Origin: Mycobacteriales bacterium
Lineage (GTDB): Bacteria > Actinomycetota > Actinomycetes > Mycobacteriales > SCTD01
Length of the DNA stretch: 64,000 nucleotides
Direction: 5' to 3'
NCBI GenBank assembly: GCA_030447385.1
Contig: JAUJOY010000001.1
Coordinates: 224,365 to 288,364 of the forward strand
Shown: positions 9,293 through 22,728 of the stretch, one piece after another
Numbering within the stretch: the first letter of the stretch is position 1
How the letters are laid out: each line of letters opens with the position of its first letter
Translations under genes and position numbers: made by a program
The notes under the pieces: generated by a model
Told to the model about the DNA's origin: nothing
Seen by the model: only the letters and a program-made list of their open reading frames with translations
Databases searched by the model: none

Positions 9293-9640
9293 TCAGCAGG
9301 CGACCGGCAGGGGGTCGGCCACGGTCTCGCGCCGCTGCCCCCCGCGCGTACGCCGCTGGATCGGTGCCGGCCAGCAGAGCGTCGCCAGGTGGGCGCTCAC
9401 CTCACCGGCAGTCACGGCGCCGGACCGGCCGGTCGCGAGCAGGCGGTGCGCCCTGCCCAGGCGACGCTGGAGCACCACGAGCGGGTCGCCCTCGGTCGGG
9501 CCGAGCGAGCTCCCGGCGGAGCTCTCCAGGCTGAGCACCACGGCGGACAGCGCGGTCCGGGCGCAGGCGTCGTCCTGGGTCGCTGCGGCTGCGCCGGCCA
9601 GCTCGTCCAGTGCGCTGCCTACCCCGTCGTCGGTCCTCAT
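9293..9640 (-). CDS. Small hypothetical protein
   Basis: A 115-residue reading frame with ATG at 9640 and a GGGAG ribosome-binding site six bases upstream. The first 60 residues are Ala-rich and probably helical, and a basic segment (QRRTRGGQRRE) lies near the end. I recognise no family. It is divergent from the GlxA-type regulator and shares its 112-bp upstream region, so the regulator could control it. Support is reading frame, RBS and spacing only. Confidence 0.5.
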   Translation of the reverse strand: MRTDDGVGSALDELAGAAAATQDDACARTALSAVVLSLESSAGSSLGPTEGDPLVVLQRRLGRAHRLLATGRSGAVTAGEVSAHLATLCWPAPIQRRTRGGQRRETVADPLPVAC

Positions 9641-9706
9641 CGTCGTCTCCCTCGTTCCTCCCGGCGTGCCTGGGACAACGATGGCGCGCCCGGAGAAGAG
9701 GGACCA

Positions 9707-9749
9707 GTGGCAGGAGTGACATTATCCGCCAACTTCCTGCCACAATGTC
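9707..9749. promoter_or_regulatory. Candidate operator in front of the GlxA-type regulator
   Basis: GTGGCAGGA (9707-9715) and TCCTGCCAC (9735-9743) form a perfect 9-bp inverted repeat with a 19-base spacer. A second pair, GACATT (9718-9723) and AATGTC (9744-9749), is interleaved, giving two inverted copies of a composite half-site. The right arm ends only 3 bases before the ATG at 9753, so a bound protein would block initiation. Autoregulation by the downstream AraC-type protein is an inference. Confidence 0.6.
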
Positions 9750-9752
9750 GTC

Positions 9753-10778
9753 ATGCTGAAGAACGTGGTGGCGCTGGTCTACGACGGGGTCGGCTCCTTC
9801 GGGCTCGGCGTGATCTGCGAGGTGTTCGGCTACGACCGCTCCGCCGACGGCCTCCCGAGCTACGCCTTCGCCGTGGCCGGGGTGGCCCCAGGACGCGTAC
9901 GCACCGACACCGGGCTGCAGATCGTCGTCGAGCACGGGCTGGAGCGGCTGGCCGATGCCGACCTGGTGTGCGTGCTCAGCTGGGACCGCCCCGACCTGCT
10001 CCCGCCGGAGCCCCTGCTGCAGGCGCTGCGGGACGCCGTCGCCCGGGGCGCGCAGGTCATGAGCCACTGCAGCGGCGCCTACGTCCTGGCCGCGGCCGGG
10101 GTGCTGGACGGGCGCACGGTGGCCACGCACTGGATGCACGCCGCCGACCTCGCCGCGCGATATCCCGCCGTCAAGGTGAACCCGGACGTGCTCTACGTCG
10201 ACGACGACCCGATCCTGTCCAGCGCCGGGACCGCCGCCGGCATCGACACCTGCCTCTACCTGCTGCGGCGCGAGCACGGCGCGGAGGTCGCCAACGCCGT
10301 CGCCCGGCGGATGGTGGTGCCGCCGCACCGGGAGGGCGGGCAGGCGCAGTACGTCGCCGCGTCGGTGCCGGCCGTGGACGACACCTCCCGGCTGCGCCAG
10401 GTGCTCGTGTGGGCGCAGGAGAACCTCGCGAGCGACCTGAGCGTCGACGAGCTGGCGGCGCGCGCGCTGATGTCGCCACGCAGCTTCGCCCGCCACTTCC
10501 GCGGCGCCACCGGCTCGACCCCGCACGCCTGGCTCCTGGGTCAGCGCATCTCGCACGCCCAGCTGCTGCTGGAGACCACCGACCTCAGCGTCGAGGAGGT
10601 CGCGCAGCGCAGCGGCCTCGGTGCGCCCACCACGCTGCGCCACCACTTCGCCCAGCGCCTCGGGACCTCGCCGCAGGCGTACCGCCGGACCTTCCGCGGT
10701 GCGACGCCCGAGCCCGCGGGCACCCGACCGGCCGGGCCTCCCGCCGTAGGTCAGTCCCCGGCCCGCAGCGCCAGCTGA
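9753..10778 (+). CDS. GlxA/FtrA-type transcriptional regulator (DJ-1/PfpI + AraC HTH)
   Basis: A 341-residue regulator. Residues 1-190 form a DJ-1/PfpI-like glutamine-amidotransferase fold with the nucleophile-elbow motif SHCSGAYVLAAAG (Cys106) and the DGRTVATHW block. Residues 220-315 carry the two AraC-type helix-turn-helices (LSVDELAARALMSPRSFARHFR and LSVEEVAQRSGLG). Such proteins sense small metabolites and usually control nearby catabolic or transport genes. The candidate operator lies directly upstream with no clear SD between, so the mRNA may be leaderless. The 3' end overlaps the convergent MFS gene by 28 bp. Confidence 0.9.
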   Translation: MLKNVVALVYDGVGSFGLGVICEVFGYDRSADGLPSYAFAVAGVAPGRVRTDTGLQIVVEHGLERLADADLVCVLSWDRPDLLPPEPLLQALRDAVARGAQVMSHCSGAYVLAAAGVLDGRTVATHWMHAADLAARYPAVKVNPDVLYVDDDPILSSAGTAAGIDTCLYLLRREHGAEVANAVARRMVVPPHREGGQAQYVAASVPAVDDTSRLRQVLVWAQENLASDLSVDELAARALMSPRSFARHFRGATGSTPHAWLLGQRISHAQLLLETTDLSVEEVAQRSGLGAPTTLRHHFAQRLGTSPQAYRRTFRGATPEPAGTRPAGPPAVGQSPARSAS

Positions 10779-12049
10779 GCGGCCAGCACCAGGCCGAGCA
10801 CGGGAAGCGCCGCCGCCACCGCGAAGCCCAGGGACGTGCTCGCCGGCAGCGCCAGCGCGAGCCCGCCGCCGATCACCCAGGCCAGCTGCAGTGCAGTCTC
10901 GGTGCGGGCGAAGGCGGTGCTCAGGAAGCGGGGGGCGATGTGCTGCTGGACGGCCGCGTCGAGCGCGAACTTCGACAGCGACACCGCGACGCCCGTCGCT
11001 CCGGCCGCGGCCACGACCCAGAACGACGAGCCGCTCAGCGCCGCCAGCGCACAGGTGACGAACGGCAGCCCGAGCGCGACCCTTGACAGCAGCCGCGAGC
11101 TCCCCCCGGGCAGCCGTGCGGCCGCGGCGGTGCCGCCGACCTGTCCGAGCGCTGCCGCCGCCACCACGGCGGCCACGAGCACCGCGGGCGCCCCCTCCGA
11201 GCGCAGCAGGAATGCCAGGAAGATGGTGAGCAGCCCGGCGAGCGCGCGGATGACGAGGGCGGCCGACAGGGGACCGGTCACCTCCGGCGGCGTGCGGAGG
11301 AGGCGGAAGCGGGTCTGCCCGGACTCCGCCCTCGCCTCCGCCGCGCTCGGCGGCTCGTCCACGTGCTCGGGCAGTCGCAGGGCCAGCACCCCGCCGAGGA
11401 TCAGCAGCACGCTCGCCAGCCGCAGGACCATCCCCGAGCCGAACAGGGCGCCGATGCCAGCGCCCACGGCCGCTGCCCCGGCTCCGGCGGTCACGGCCGC
11501 GACGTTGAGCCGGGCGTTGGTGGAGACGAGACCGACGGCGGGCGGCCGGACCCGGGGCACCGCGGCCGAGCGCGCCACGCCGTACGCCCGCGACAGCACC
11601 AGCACCAGCAGAGTGAGCGGATAGAGCGCGAGGCCGGCCAGCACCCCCGCCATGACCCAGGTGAGCAGTCCGCGTCCGCCGGTGGTCACCGCGAGGACGG
11701 TGCGCCGGCCGTGCGGGAACCGGTCGAGCAGCGGCCCGGCAACCGGCACGAGCAGGGAGAAGGGCAGCATCGTCAGGATGAGGTAGAGGGCCACCCGGCT
11801 GCGGGCCTCGCCCAGCGGCACGGAGAAGAACAGCGTGCCGGCCAGCGCCACCGCGACGAGCGCGTCACCGGCGGCGTGCAGCGCGTGCACGGTGATCAGC
11901 GAGGACAGCCCGCTGCGTCCGGCGCCGTCTGCCCGGGCGGCCGCGCGCAGGCGCCGCACGCCGCTGCGCGAGACCCCCGTGGCCCGCGCGGCCGCCCCGA
12001 GACCGACCCGTCGGACGTCGGCGCGCGAGGGCCGGCGCGGACCGTTCAT
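10751..12049 (-). CDS. Major facilitator superfamily transporter
   Basis: A 432-residue protein with a roughly 50-residue basic cytoplasmic N-terminus followed by about 10-12 hydrophobic segments. The loop PVAGPLLDRFPHGRRTVLAV resembles the MFS motif A between TM2 and TM3. The substrate is unknown; it is most like drug or metabolite exporters. ATG at 12049. It ends inside the convergent GlxA-type regulator gene, which could be its regulator. Confidence 0.8.
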   Translation of the reverse strand: MNGPRRPSRADVRRVGLGAAARATGVSRSGVRRLRAAARADGAGRSGLSSLITVHALHAAGDALVAVALAGTLFFSVPLGEARSRVALYLILTMLPFSLLVPVAGPLLDRFPHGRRTVLAVTTGGRGLLTWVMAGVLAGLALYPLTLLVLVLSRAYGVARSAAVPRVRPPAVGLVSTNARLNVAAVTAGAGAAAVGAGIGALFGSGMVLRLASVLLILGGVLALRLPEHVDEPPSAAEARAESGQTRFRLLRTPPEVTGPLSAALVIRALAGLLTIFLAFLLRSEGAPAVLVAAVVAAAALGQVGGTAAAARLPGGSSRLLSRVALGLPFVTCALAALSGSSFWVVAAAGATGVAVSLSKFALDAAVQQHIAPRFLSTAFARTETALQLAWVIGGGLALALPASTSLGFAVAAALPVLGLVLAAQLALRAGD

Positions 12050-12090
12050 GGCCGCAGCCTGCCAGGGATGTGTGACAGCCGAAACGGCGA

Positions 12091-12113
12091 GAGCCGCCCG
12101 TCTCGGGCGGCTC
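12091..12113 (-). terminator. Hairpin downstream of tRNA-Ser
   Basis: Perfect 10-bp stem (GAGCCGCCCG / CGGGCGGCTC) with a 3-base loop, 9 bases after the tRNA-Ser 3' end in the transcribed direction. A strong intrinsic-terminator candidate, followed by a short pyrimidine-rich tract. Confidence 0.75.
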
Positions 12114-12121
12114 CCAGGGTG

Positions 12122-12207
12122 CGGAGGATGCGAGATTCGAACTCGCGAGGGGTTGCCCCCAACACGCTTTCCAAGCGTGCGCCATAGGCCAACTAGGCGA
12201 ATCCTCC
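12122..12207 (-). tRNA. tRNA-Ser (anticodon GGA)
   Basis: Reads 5' GGAGGATTCGCCTAGTTGGC on the minus strand with a 7-bp acceptor stem (GGAGGAT/ATCCTCC). The anticodon loop is CTTGGAAAG with anticodon GGA. The long variable arm (TTGGGGGCAACCCCT) is typical of serine tRNAs, and the T-loop is GTTCGAATC. CCA is not encoded. Decodes UCC/UCU. Confidence 0.97.
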
Positions 12208-12348
12208 TGAGCGTGGCTGCATCGGCGATCCTAGCCGAGCGGGCCTCCGCGGGGCTGCTGCCCGGCGGCGCAGCCGGATGGCGAGCCTGCACATTTCCCT
12301 CACCGATCTCCCGCAGGAACCGCACGAGGCCGCCCTAGCCTTCGCCGG

Positions 12349-13031
<683 letters not shown>

Positions 13032-13035
<4 letters not shown>

Positions 13036-14046
13036 GGCCGCTGGACCGGGTGCGCAGCATCAAGATCAAGTTCGGCGCGGTCATCCTCGTGGCGGTCGGC
13101 ATGACGCTGGTCCTCAACGAGGTGGGCCTCGCCCTCAACGTGTCCCCCAAGGCCCGGTGGGCATTGGCCGCGGTGCTCTCGCTGGCGATGGTGCAGCTGC
13201 TCGCCCACGGCATGACGTCCCCGCTGCGGGAGATGGCTGCGGCCGCGGGCGATGGCGTGCGGGAACTACAGCCGGCGGGTGACGACGAGCTCGCGGGACG
13301 AGGTGGGCGAGCTGGCAAGGGCCTTCGAGTCGATGGCGCGCGACCTCGCGGCGGTGGACGCCGAGCGGCGGCGGCTCGTGGCCGACGTGAGCCACGAGCT
13401 GCGTACGCCGCTGGCCGCCCTGCAGGCGCTTCTCGAGAATCTCGCCGACGGTGTCACCCCTGCCGACCCGGAGACGTTCGAGACGGCGCTCGCGCAGACC
13501 CGCCGGCTCGGCCGGCTGGTCACCCAGCTGCTCGACCTGTCGCGGCTGGAGTCCGGCGTCGTGCCGCTCGAGCGGCGGCCCACACCGCTAGGCCCGCTGC
13601 TGGAGCAGGCCGTGCGGGAGACCGAGGCCAGCGGGCGGGACGTCGTGCTGCGGTCGGACGTGCGCCCGCCGGAGCTGTGCGCCGAGGTCGACCCCGAGCG
13701 GCTGCACCAGGTGCTGTCCAACCTGCTCGACAACGCGACCCGGCACAGCCCGGCCGGCGGCGTCGTGACCGTGTCGGCCCTGCGCAGCGACGGTGCGCTG
13801 CGCCTCGCCATCTGCGACGCGGGGCCGGGCATCGCCGATCCCGACAAAGAGCGGGTCTTCGAGCGCTTCGCCCGGGCCGACCCTGCCCGTACCGGCCGGG
13901 AGGGCGGCAGCGGCCTGGGGCTCGCGATCGCCCGCTGGGTGGTCGACCTGCACGGCGGGGTGATCCGGGCCGAGGACGCCGACCCGCCGCCCGGGTGCTG
14001 CGTCGTGGTCGAGCTGCCCGACGGCCGGCGGAGGGAGCACGCGTGA
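13032..14046 (+). pseudogene. Sensor histidine kinase with one apparent frameshift in the HAMP region
   Basis: Partner of the upstream regulator, membrane-anchored by two helices (FGAVILVAVGMTLVLNEV and a second at about 45-65). Reading from ATG 13032 gives MRPLDRVRSIKIKFG up to the HAMP start (TSPLREMAAAA). The frame must then change by one base between about 13245 and 13252 to continue as MACGNYSRRVTTSSRDEVGE, the rest of HAMP. Then come the H-box SHELRTPLAALQALL, N-box LSNLLDNATRHS, G1 DAGPGI and G2 GGSGLGLAIARWVV. The corrected length is about 338 residues. Either a sequencing indel or a recent null mutation. The stop overlaps the next start (GTGA at 14043). Confidence 0.85.
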
Positions 14047-15534
14047 CCACCACCGACGTCTGGACGGGTCCCGCCGGTCCGGCCGGCCAGCACTTCGCCT
14101 TCGGCCCACGGCCGCAGCGGAGGCCGCCTCCCGCGGCGTCGCGGACGGTCGTGGGTCGCGCGGCCGCTGCCGGGCTGGCATCCGCGGGCCTGGTCCCGGG
14201 ACATCGACTCGGCCTCGGGGTGGTCGTCGCGGCGCTGGTGTCTGGCCCTCGCCGTTGCGCCGCGGAGCCGGCTGCGCAGCGCGTCCGGTCCTGCGCTGGC
14301 CGCGACCGCCGCCGGGCTCGTGACGATCAGCGCGCTGCGGGACGCCGCCTGGATCGCCGGGTCCTGCCTCCTCGTCGCCCTCGGCACCTGGTCGCTGCTG
14401 CTCAGCGGCGGCCGCGGATGGAGACCCACCGCGCTCGGCCTGCTCGCAGTCCCGCTGCGGGAGCTGGCCGGGCTCGGGTCACTGCTGCGCGGCGCCCTGC
14501 GCCTCGGCGCGGGTCGGCATCTCGGCGCGGCGCTCCCGGCGGCCCGGGGGATCGCGGTCACGGCCCTCCTCCTCGCGGTGTTCGGCGGGCTGTTCGCGAC
14601 GGCCGACGCGGCCTTCCGCGAGCTGTTCGCCCGCCTCACCCTGCCGACACCTGGCCCGATGCTCGTCGCCCGGCCGCTCGTCTTTTCCGCCGCCGCCGCC
14701 CTCGTCGGGGCTGCCGCGCTCGTGACGACGGCGCCGCGACGGGACGGGGCGCTCCCCGCGTACACCGGCCGGGTCCTGCGCCCGGTCGAGTGGGTGCTGC
14801 CGCTGCTGGTGCTCGACCTGCTGTTCGCCGCGTTCGTGTCCGTGCAGCTCACCGTGCTGTTCGGCGGCCGCGACCACGTCCTGTCGACCGCCGGCCTGAC
14901 CTACGCGCAGTACGCAAGGCAGGGCTTCGGGCAGCTGGTCGCCGCAGCGGTGCTGACCCTCGGCGTGGTCGCGATCGCGGCGCGTGTCGTCCCCCGCTCC
15001 CCGGGAGCTGACCGCGTGCGCGCGCTGCTGCTCGGCGCCCTGTGCCTGATGACCCTCGTCGTGCTGGCCTCGGCCTCGCGCCGACTGGGGCTGTACGAGC
15101 AGGAGTTCGGCTTCACGCGGCTGCGGGTGTCGGTGGACGCGGCCATCGCCTGGCTGGGTGCCGTCCTGCTGCTGGTGGTCGCCGCCGGCACGCGCCTCGG
15201 CGCCCGCTGGCTCCCCCGCGGGGTCGTCCTGTCCGGGGCGGCCGGCCTGCTCGTCTTCGCCCTCGCCGACCCCGACGCGCGCATCGCGCAGCGCAACGTC
15301 GAGCGCTTCGCGGCGACAGGTGGCCTGGATGCCCGCTACCTCGCCGGCCTGTCCGCCGACGCCGTACCCGCCCTGCAGGAACTGCCCGAGCCGGAGCGCT
15401 CCTGCATCCTGCGCGCGCTCGTGCCGGAGCCCGACGCGTGGCCCGCCTACAACCTGTCCCGCGAGCGCGCCCGCGACGCCCTGCGAGGGCTGCCTCCCGG
15501 GATCTGCCGGCCTGTGCACGCACCCCGCCGGTAG
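14043..15534 (+). pseudogene. DUF4173/DUF4153-like membrane protein with one apparent frameshift
   Basis: A multi-pass membrane protein. From GTG 14043 the product reads VTTTDVWTGPAGPAGQ...GLVPGHRLGLGVVVAALV, then needs a one-base change near T14241 to continue as LALAVAPRSRLRSASGPAL. Everything after it is open to 15534, including FVSVQLTVLFGGRDHVLSTAGLTYAQYARQGFGQL, a hallmark of the DUF4173 family. About 8-10 hydrophobic segments. Without the correction a shorter 404-residue protein could start at GTG 14320. The family is often encoded beside two-component systems; its function is unknown. Confidence 0.78.
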
Positions 15535-15562
15535 CGCCTTCGGACCCGGTAGGGTGCCGGCT

Positions 15563-15652
15563 GACCCCTCGTGCGGCGCCGATCTCGCTGAACCCCCCCA
15601 GGGCCGGAAGGCAGCAAGGGCAGGCGGGCTCTGGGCGGGTGTGCGGGGGGTC
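15563..15652 (+). ncRNA. ffs: Signal recognition particle RNA (small bacterial 4.5S type)
   Basis: The conserved apical SRP segment CAGGGCCGGAAGGCAGCAAG lies at 15599-15618. Outer bases GACCCC (15563-15568) pair with GGGGTC (15647-15652), giving one long hairpin of about 90 nt. The RNA binds Ffh for co-translational protein targeting. Location immediately upstream of dnaX matches many actinobacteria. The ends are estimated from pairing only. Confidence 0.88.
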
Positions 15653-15686
15653 GCTTGGATGACGACGACGCGCCGGGAGGACGACC

Positions 15687-17639
15687 GTGAGCCTGGCGCT
15701 CTACCGGAAGTACCGACCCGGCAGCTTCGCCGAGGTGATGGGACAGGCCCACGTCACCGAGCCGCTGCGGCGGGCGCTGGCCAACGACCGCATCTCGCAC
15801 GCCTACCTGTTCAGCGGCCCTCGCGGCTGCGGCAAGACCTCCAGCGCGCGCATCATGGCCCGGTCGCTGAACTGCCTGCAGGGGCCGACGCCCGAGCCCT
15901 GCGGCGAGTGCGACTCGTGCGTGGCCCTCGCCCCGAACGGGCCCGGCTCCCTGGACGTCATCGAGATCGACGCGGCCTCCCACAACGGGGTCGACGACGC
16001 GCGCGACCTGCGGGAGCGGGCCTTCTTCGCCCCGGTCTCCAGCCGGTTCAAGGTCTACATCATCGACGAGGCCCACATGGTCACGACGGCGGCGTTCAAC
16101 GCGCTGCTGAAGCTGGTGGAGGAGCCACCGGAGTTCGTGAAGTTCGTCTTCGCGACCACCGAGCCGGAGAACGTCCTGCCGACGATCCGGTCGCGTACGC
16201 ACCACTACCCCTTCCGCCTCATGTCGCCCAAGGCGCTCACCGAGCTGCTGTCCCGCGTGGTCGCCGCGGAGGGCATCCCCGTCGACGAGACCGTCCTGCC
16301 CCTGGTCGTGCGCGCCGCCGCGGGCTCGGCCCGCGACGGCCTGTCGATCCTCGACCAGGTGCTGGCTTCGGCCAGCCCGCAGGGGGTCACCCGCGAGGGT
16401 GCCGCGGCCCTGCTGGGCGTCACCCCCGACACGCTGCTCGACGGGATCGTCGACGGCTTCGCGGCGCACGACGCGGCTGCGGTGTTCGGCCTGCTCGACC
16501 AGGTCATGGAGGGTGGGCACGACCCGCGGCGGTTCGCAACCGACGTGCTGGAGCGGCTGCGCGACCTGGTGATTCTCGACGCGGTGCCGGACGCAGGGGC
16601 CACCGGGCTGCTGGAGTGTCCGTCCGACCAGCTGGAGCGGATGGGCCGGCAGGCCGTCGCCATGGGTACGGCCGGGCTGTCCCGGGCCGCGGACCTGTTC
16701 CACGCGGGCCTGGTCGAGATGCGCGGGAAGACCGCGCCCCGGCTGCTGCTGGAGCTGGTGTGCGCCCGGGTGCTCCTGCCGGCGGCCCGGGCCGATGACG
16801 CCGCACTGCTCGTACGCCTCGAGCGGCTCGAGCGCCGGCTCGACATCGCGGGGCCGCCCGCCGCAGCCCAGCGGGGCGCCGCCGCAGCACGGGACCGGCC
16901 CCCGACCGCGGCCGCCGACCAGGAGGCGGCGCAGGGCGGGGGTCCCACGACCCCCTCCCCCGCGGTCCGCGAGAGCCCCCATGGCACCCCGGCTGCGGGT
17001 GCCTCCGGAGCCGCGGCAGCGCCGGCGCCGCGTGCGGGGACGGGTGCGATCCCCGCAGCGGTGGAGCGGGGCAGCGCGCCACCTGAGCCGCCTGATCCGC
17101 CACCGGTGTCGCCAGCCTGGCCGAGCCCGGCCGCGCTCGGGGGGCCGCGCACCCCGGCCCCGGCCGTAGCCAGTCGCGATGTCCCCCCGGCACCCTCGGG
17201 CGGCCTCGACGCCGCGGCGCTGCGCAACGCCTGGACGGAGGTGCTTGCCGAGGTGAGGTCGCGCAAGCGCACCGCGCATGCCCAGCTCGCCGATGCCCAG
17301 GTCATGCAGGTCTCCGGCCGCACCCTGGTGCTCGGCTTCCTGCACGCGCCGATCCTGCGGCAGTTCCAGTCGAGCACCGGCCCCGACGTGCTGCGCGAGG
17401 CGTTGCAGGCCAGCCTCGGCGCGGACCTCGAGGTGACGTGCGTGCTGCACAGCAGCCACACCGGTTCCCCGGCAGCAGCGGTGCGACCGGGCACCGAGTT
17501 CGCCCCCGGTGACGAGGTGGTGCCGGAGGACCCCGACGCGCCCCCTCCGCCCGAGGGCCCGCGTGGTGAGGACGCAGCGCTGGAGCTGCTGCGCAGCCAG
17601 CTCGGAGGCACGGTGGTCAGCAGCACCGGTGACCCCTGA
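15687..17639 (+). CDS. dnaX: DNA polymerase III subunits gamma/tau
   Basis: Clamp-loader ATPase of the replisome, 650 residues. Walker A GPRGCGKT (44-51), zinc-binding Cys63/72/75/78, DEAH at about 125 (YIIDEAHM), and the sensor-1 region FATTEPENVLPTIRSR. Residues about 395-510 are a long Pro/Ala-rich linker, followed by a C-terminal tau domain (LRNAWTEVLAEVRSRKR.AHAQL). GTG at 15687 follows GGGAGGA. No A-rich slippery heptamer is visible, so production of a separate gamma form by frameshifting is not supported. Confidence 0.96.
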   Translation: MSLALYRKYRPGSFAEVMGQAHVTEPLRRALANDRISHAYLFSGPRGCGKTSSARIMARSLNCLQGPTPEPCGECDSCVALAPNGPGSLDVIEIDAASHNGVDDARDLRERAFFAPVSSRFKVYIIDEAHMVTTAAFNALLKLVEEPPEFVKFVFATTEPENVLPTIRSRTHHYPFRLMSPKALTELLSRVVAAEGIPVDETVLPLVVRAAAGSARDGLSILDQVLASASPQGVTREGAAALLGVTPDTLLDGIVDGFAAHDAAAVFGLLDQVMEGGHDPRRFATDVLERLRDLVILDAVPDAGATGLLECPSDQLERMGRQAVAMGTAGLSRAADLFHAGLVEMRGKTAPRLLLELVCARVLLPAARADDAALLVRLERLERRLDIAGPPAAAQRGAAAARDRPPTAAADQEAAQGGGPTTPSPAVRESPHGTPAAGASGAAAAPAPRAGTGAIPAAVERGSAPPEPPDPPPVSPAWPSPAALGGPRTPAPAVASRDVPPAPSGGLDAAALRNAWTEVLAEVRSRKRTAHAQLADAQVMQVSGRTLVLGFLHAPILRQFQSSTGPDVLREALQASLGADLEVTCVLHSSHTGSPAAAVRPGTEFAPGDEVVPEDPDAPPPPEGPRGEDAALELLRSQLGGTVVSSTGDP

Positions 17640-17690
17640 CGAGCCCACTAGGCTCGGCGCCGACGACACCGGCGAGGAAGGCAGACCGAC

Positions 17691-18029
17691 GTGGCAGGTC
17701 CACCGCAGCAGCAGCCGAACATGCAGCAGCTGATGAAGCAGGCGCAGAAGATGCAGCAGCAGATGGCGCAGGCGCAGCAGCAGCTGGCCGAGACGCAGGT
17801 GACGGGCACCGCCGGTGGTGGCCTCGTGACCGCGACCGTCACCGGCGCCGGCGACGTGGTCGCGGTGAAGATCGACCCGAAGGCGGTCGACCCGGACGAC
17901 GTCGAGACCCTGGAGGACCTCGTGGTCGCCGCGATCCGCGACGCCGCGAGCAGTGCGCAGGAGCTCCAGCAGAGCGCCATGGGGCCGCTCGCCGGTGGGC
18001 TCGGCGGCCTCGGCCTGCCGGGCATGTAG
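17691..18029 (+). CDS. YbaB/EbfC nucleoid-associated protein
   Basis: A 112-residue DNA-binding dimer protein: Gln/Met-rich N-terminal helix ([20 protein letters not shown]), then the YbaB core ([46 protein letters not shown]) and a Gly-rich tail. It sits directly between dnaX and recR, the classical order, and abuts recR with no gap. GTG start. Confidence 0.94.
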   Translation: MAGPPQQQPNMQQLMKQAQKMQQQMAQAQQQLAETQVTGTAGGGLVTATVTGAGDVVAVKIDPKAVDPDDVETLEDLVVAAIRDAASSAQELQQSAMGPLAGGLGGLGLPGM

Positions 18030-18629
18030 GTGTACGAAGGCGTCGTCCAGGACCTGATCGACGAGCTCGGGCGGCTGCCGGGAGTGGGTCCCAAGAGCGC
18101 GCAGCGCATCGCCTTCCACCTGCTCGCGGCGGATCCTGCCGACGTGCGTCGGCTGACCGCGGCCTTGACCGAGGTCAAGGACAAGGTCCGGTTCTGCGCC
18201 GTCTGCGGCAACGTCAGCGAGCAGGAGCAGTGCCGGGTCTGCCGGGACCCGCGCCGGGACCTGTCGGTCATCTGCGTGGTCGAGGAGAGCAAGGACGTCG
18301 TCGCGATCGAGCGGACGCGCGAGTTCCGCGGCCGCTACCACGTCCTCGGCGGGGCGATCAGCCCGATCGAGGGCATCGGGCCGGACGACCTGCGGGTGCG
18401 CGAGCTGCTCATACGCCTGCAGGACGGCTCGGTCACCGAGCTCATCCTCGCCACCGACCCCAATCTCGAGGGTGAGGCCACGTCGACCTACCTCGCGCGC
18501 CTGATCGGCCCGATGGGGCTGCGCATCACCCGCCTGGCCAGCGGTCTGCCGGTGGGGGGCGACCTGGAGTACGCCGACGAGGTCACCCTCGGTCGTGCAT
18601 TCGAAGGACGGAGGCAGGTCGATGTCTGA
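18030..18629 (+). CDS. recR: Recombination mediator RecR
   Basis: 199 residues; acts with RecO/RecF to load RecA at gaps. Helix-hairpin-helix at the N-terminus ([20 protein letters not shown]), four-Cys zinc finger (Cys56, 59, 68, 71), Toprim domain ([32 protein letters not shown]) and the C-terminal [26 protein letters not shown] start immediately after ybaB. The last codons overlap the next gene by 8 bp. Confidence 0.96.
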   Translation: MYEGVVQDLIDELGRLPGVGPKSAQRIAFHLLAADPADVRRLTAALTEVKDKVRFCAVCGNVSEQEQCRVCRDPRRDLSVICVVEESKDVVAIERTREFRGRYHVLGGAISPIEGIGPDDLRVRELLIRLQDGSVTELILATDPNLEGEATSTYLARLIGPMGLRITRLASGLPVGGDLEYADEVTLGRAFEGRRQVDV

Positions 18630-19152
18630 GCCGGCGGCGGACCTGGAGCTCGCGACGGACGTGGCGCGCGACGCCCGCTCGTTCCTCCAGACCCTCGAGC
18701 TGGTCGCCTCCGGCGAGGCCGGACCGCGCGCCGTGGCGCTGCTGCTGCTCGACGTCGCCCAGATGTGCGTCGCCGGAGCGCATCTCGGTGCCCGCACGGA
18801 CGTCATCCTCGACAGCAACGTCGAGCCCGACCTCGACGACGCGGCCCCCGACCTCGACCGCGTGCGGCAGGGGCTCGCGGAGCAGCTCGACCCGATCGAC
18901 CCCTACGTCGAGGTCTTCGACCCCTACAGCGACGACCCTCCGGTGACCTACCGGCTGTCGGACGACCTCGCCGACATGGGGCAGGACCTGATGCGCGGGC
19001 TCCAGCACTACGACGCGGCCCGGGGCCGCGAGGCGCTGTGGTGGTGGCAGTACACCTACCTCAACTCCTGGGGCGGCTCGGCCGGCGCGGCCCTGCGTGC
19101 GCTGCAGAGCGTCGTCGCCCACGTACGCCTGGATGCCGTCATCGACGACTGA
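18622..19152 (+). CDS. DUF5063 protein
   Basis: A 176-residue acidic, probably helical protein with the conserved blocks [19 protein letters not shown] and [25 protein letters not shown]. Actinobacterial homologues are commonly found right after recR; the function is unknown. ATG at 18622 overlaps the recR stop by 8 bp, giving translational coupling in a dnaX-ybaB-recR-DUF5063 unit. Confidence 0.85.
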   Translation: MSEPAADLELATDVARDARSFLQTLELVASGEAGPRAVALLLLDVAQMCVAGAHLGARTDVILDSNVEPDLDDAAPDLDRVRQGLAEQLDPIDPYVEVFDPYSDDPPVTYRLSDDLADMGQDLMRGLQHYDAARGREALWWWQYTYLNSWGGSAGAALRALQSVVAHVRLDAVIDD

Positions 19153-19175
19153 CCCCCACCGACCCCCACCGCGCG

Positions 19176-19240
19176 CCCGATCATGGAACTCGTGCTCACC
19201 GCCGGAGCGTGACGGGTGGGCAACAACTCCATGATCGGCG
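19176..19240. repeat. Palindromic intergenic element
   Basis: CGATCATGGA (19178-19187) and TCCATGATCG (19228-19237) are perfect 10-bp inverted arms. The pairing continues imperfectly inward (CGTGCTCACC against GGTGGGCAACA). The spacer is 40 nt and contains GCCGGAGCGTGAC. A tandem GACCCCCACC precedes it. It resembles dispersed REP-like palindromes of actinobacterial genomes, but copy number cannot be judged from one window. Confidence 0.6.
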
Positions 19241-19286
19241 CCAAGGGGGCAGGCGGGGCCGGGCTGCGCCACTAGACTTCGAACCC

Positions 19287-22724
<3,438 letters not shown>

Positions 22725-22728
<4 letters not shown>

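Noticed and set aside
11835..12338. Plus-strand frame over the tRNA-Ser region
   Set aside because: It crosses the tRNA and its terminator and shadows the MFS gene.
13245..14262. Programmed frameshifting as the reason for the two breaks in the kinase operon
   Set aside because: No slippery heptamer is present and the affected families are not known for recoding; an indel is simpler.
15687..17639. Programmed frameshift in dnaX
   Set aside because: No A-rich slippery sequence or following stem-loop of the E. coli kind was found; the full-length frame is open.
15447..18818. 1,123-residue minus-strand frame
   Set aside because: Antisense to dnaX, ybaB and recR, all of which are certain; no domain resemblance.
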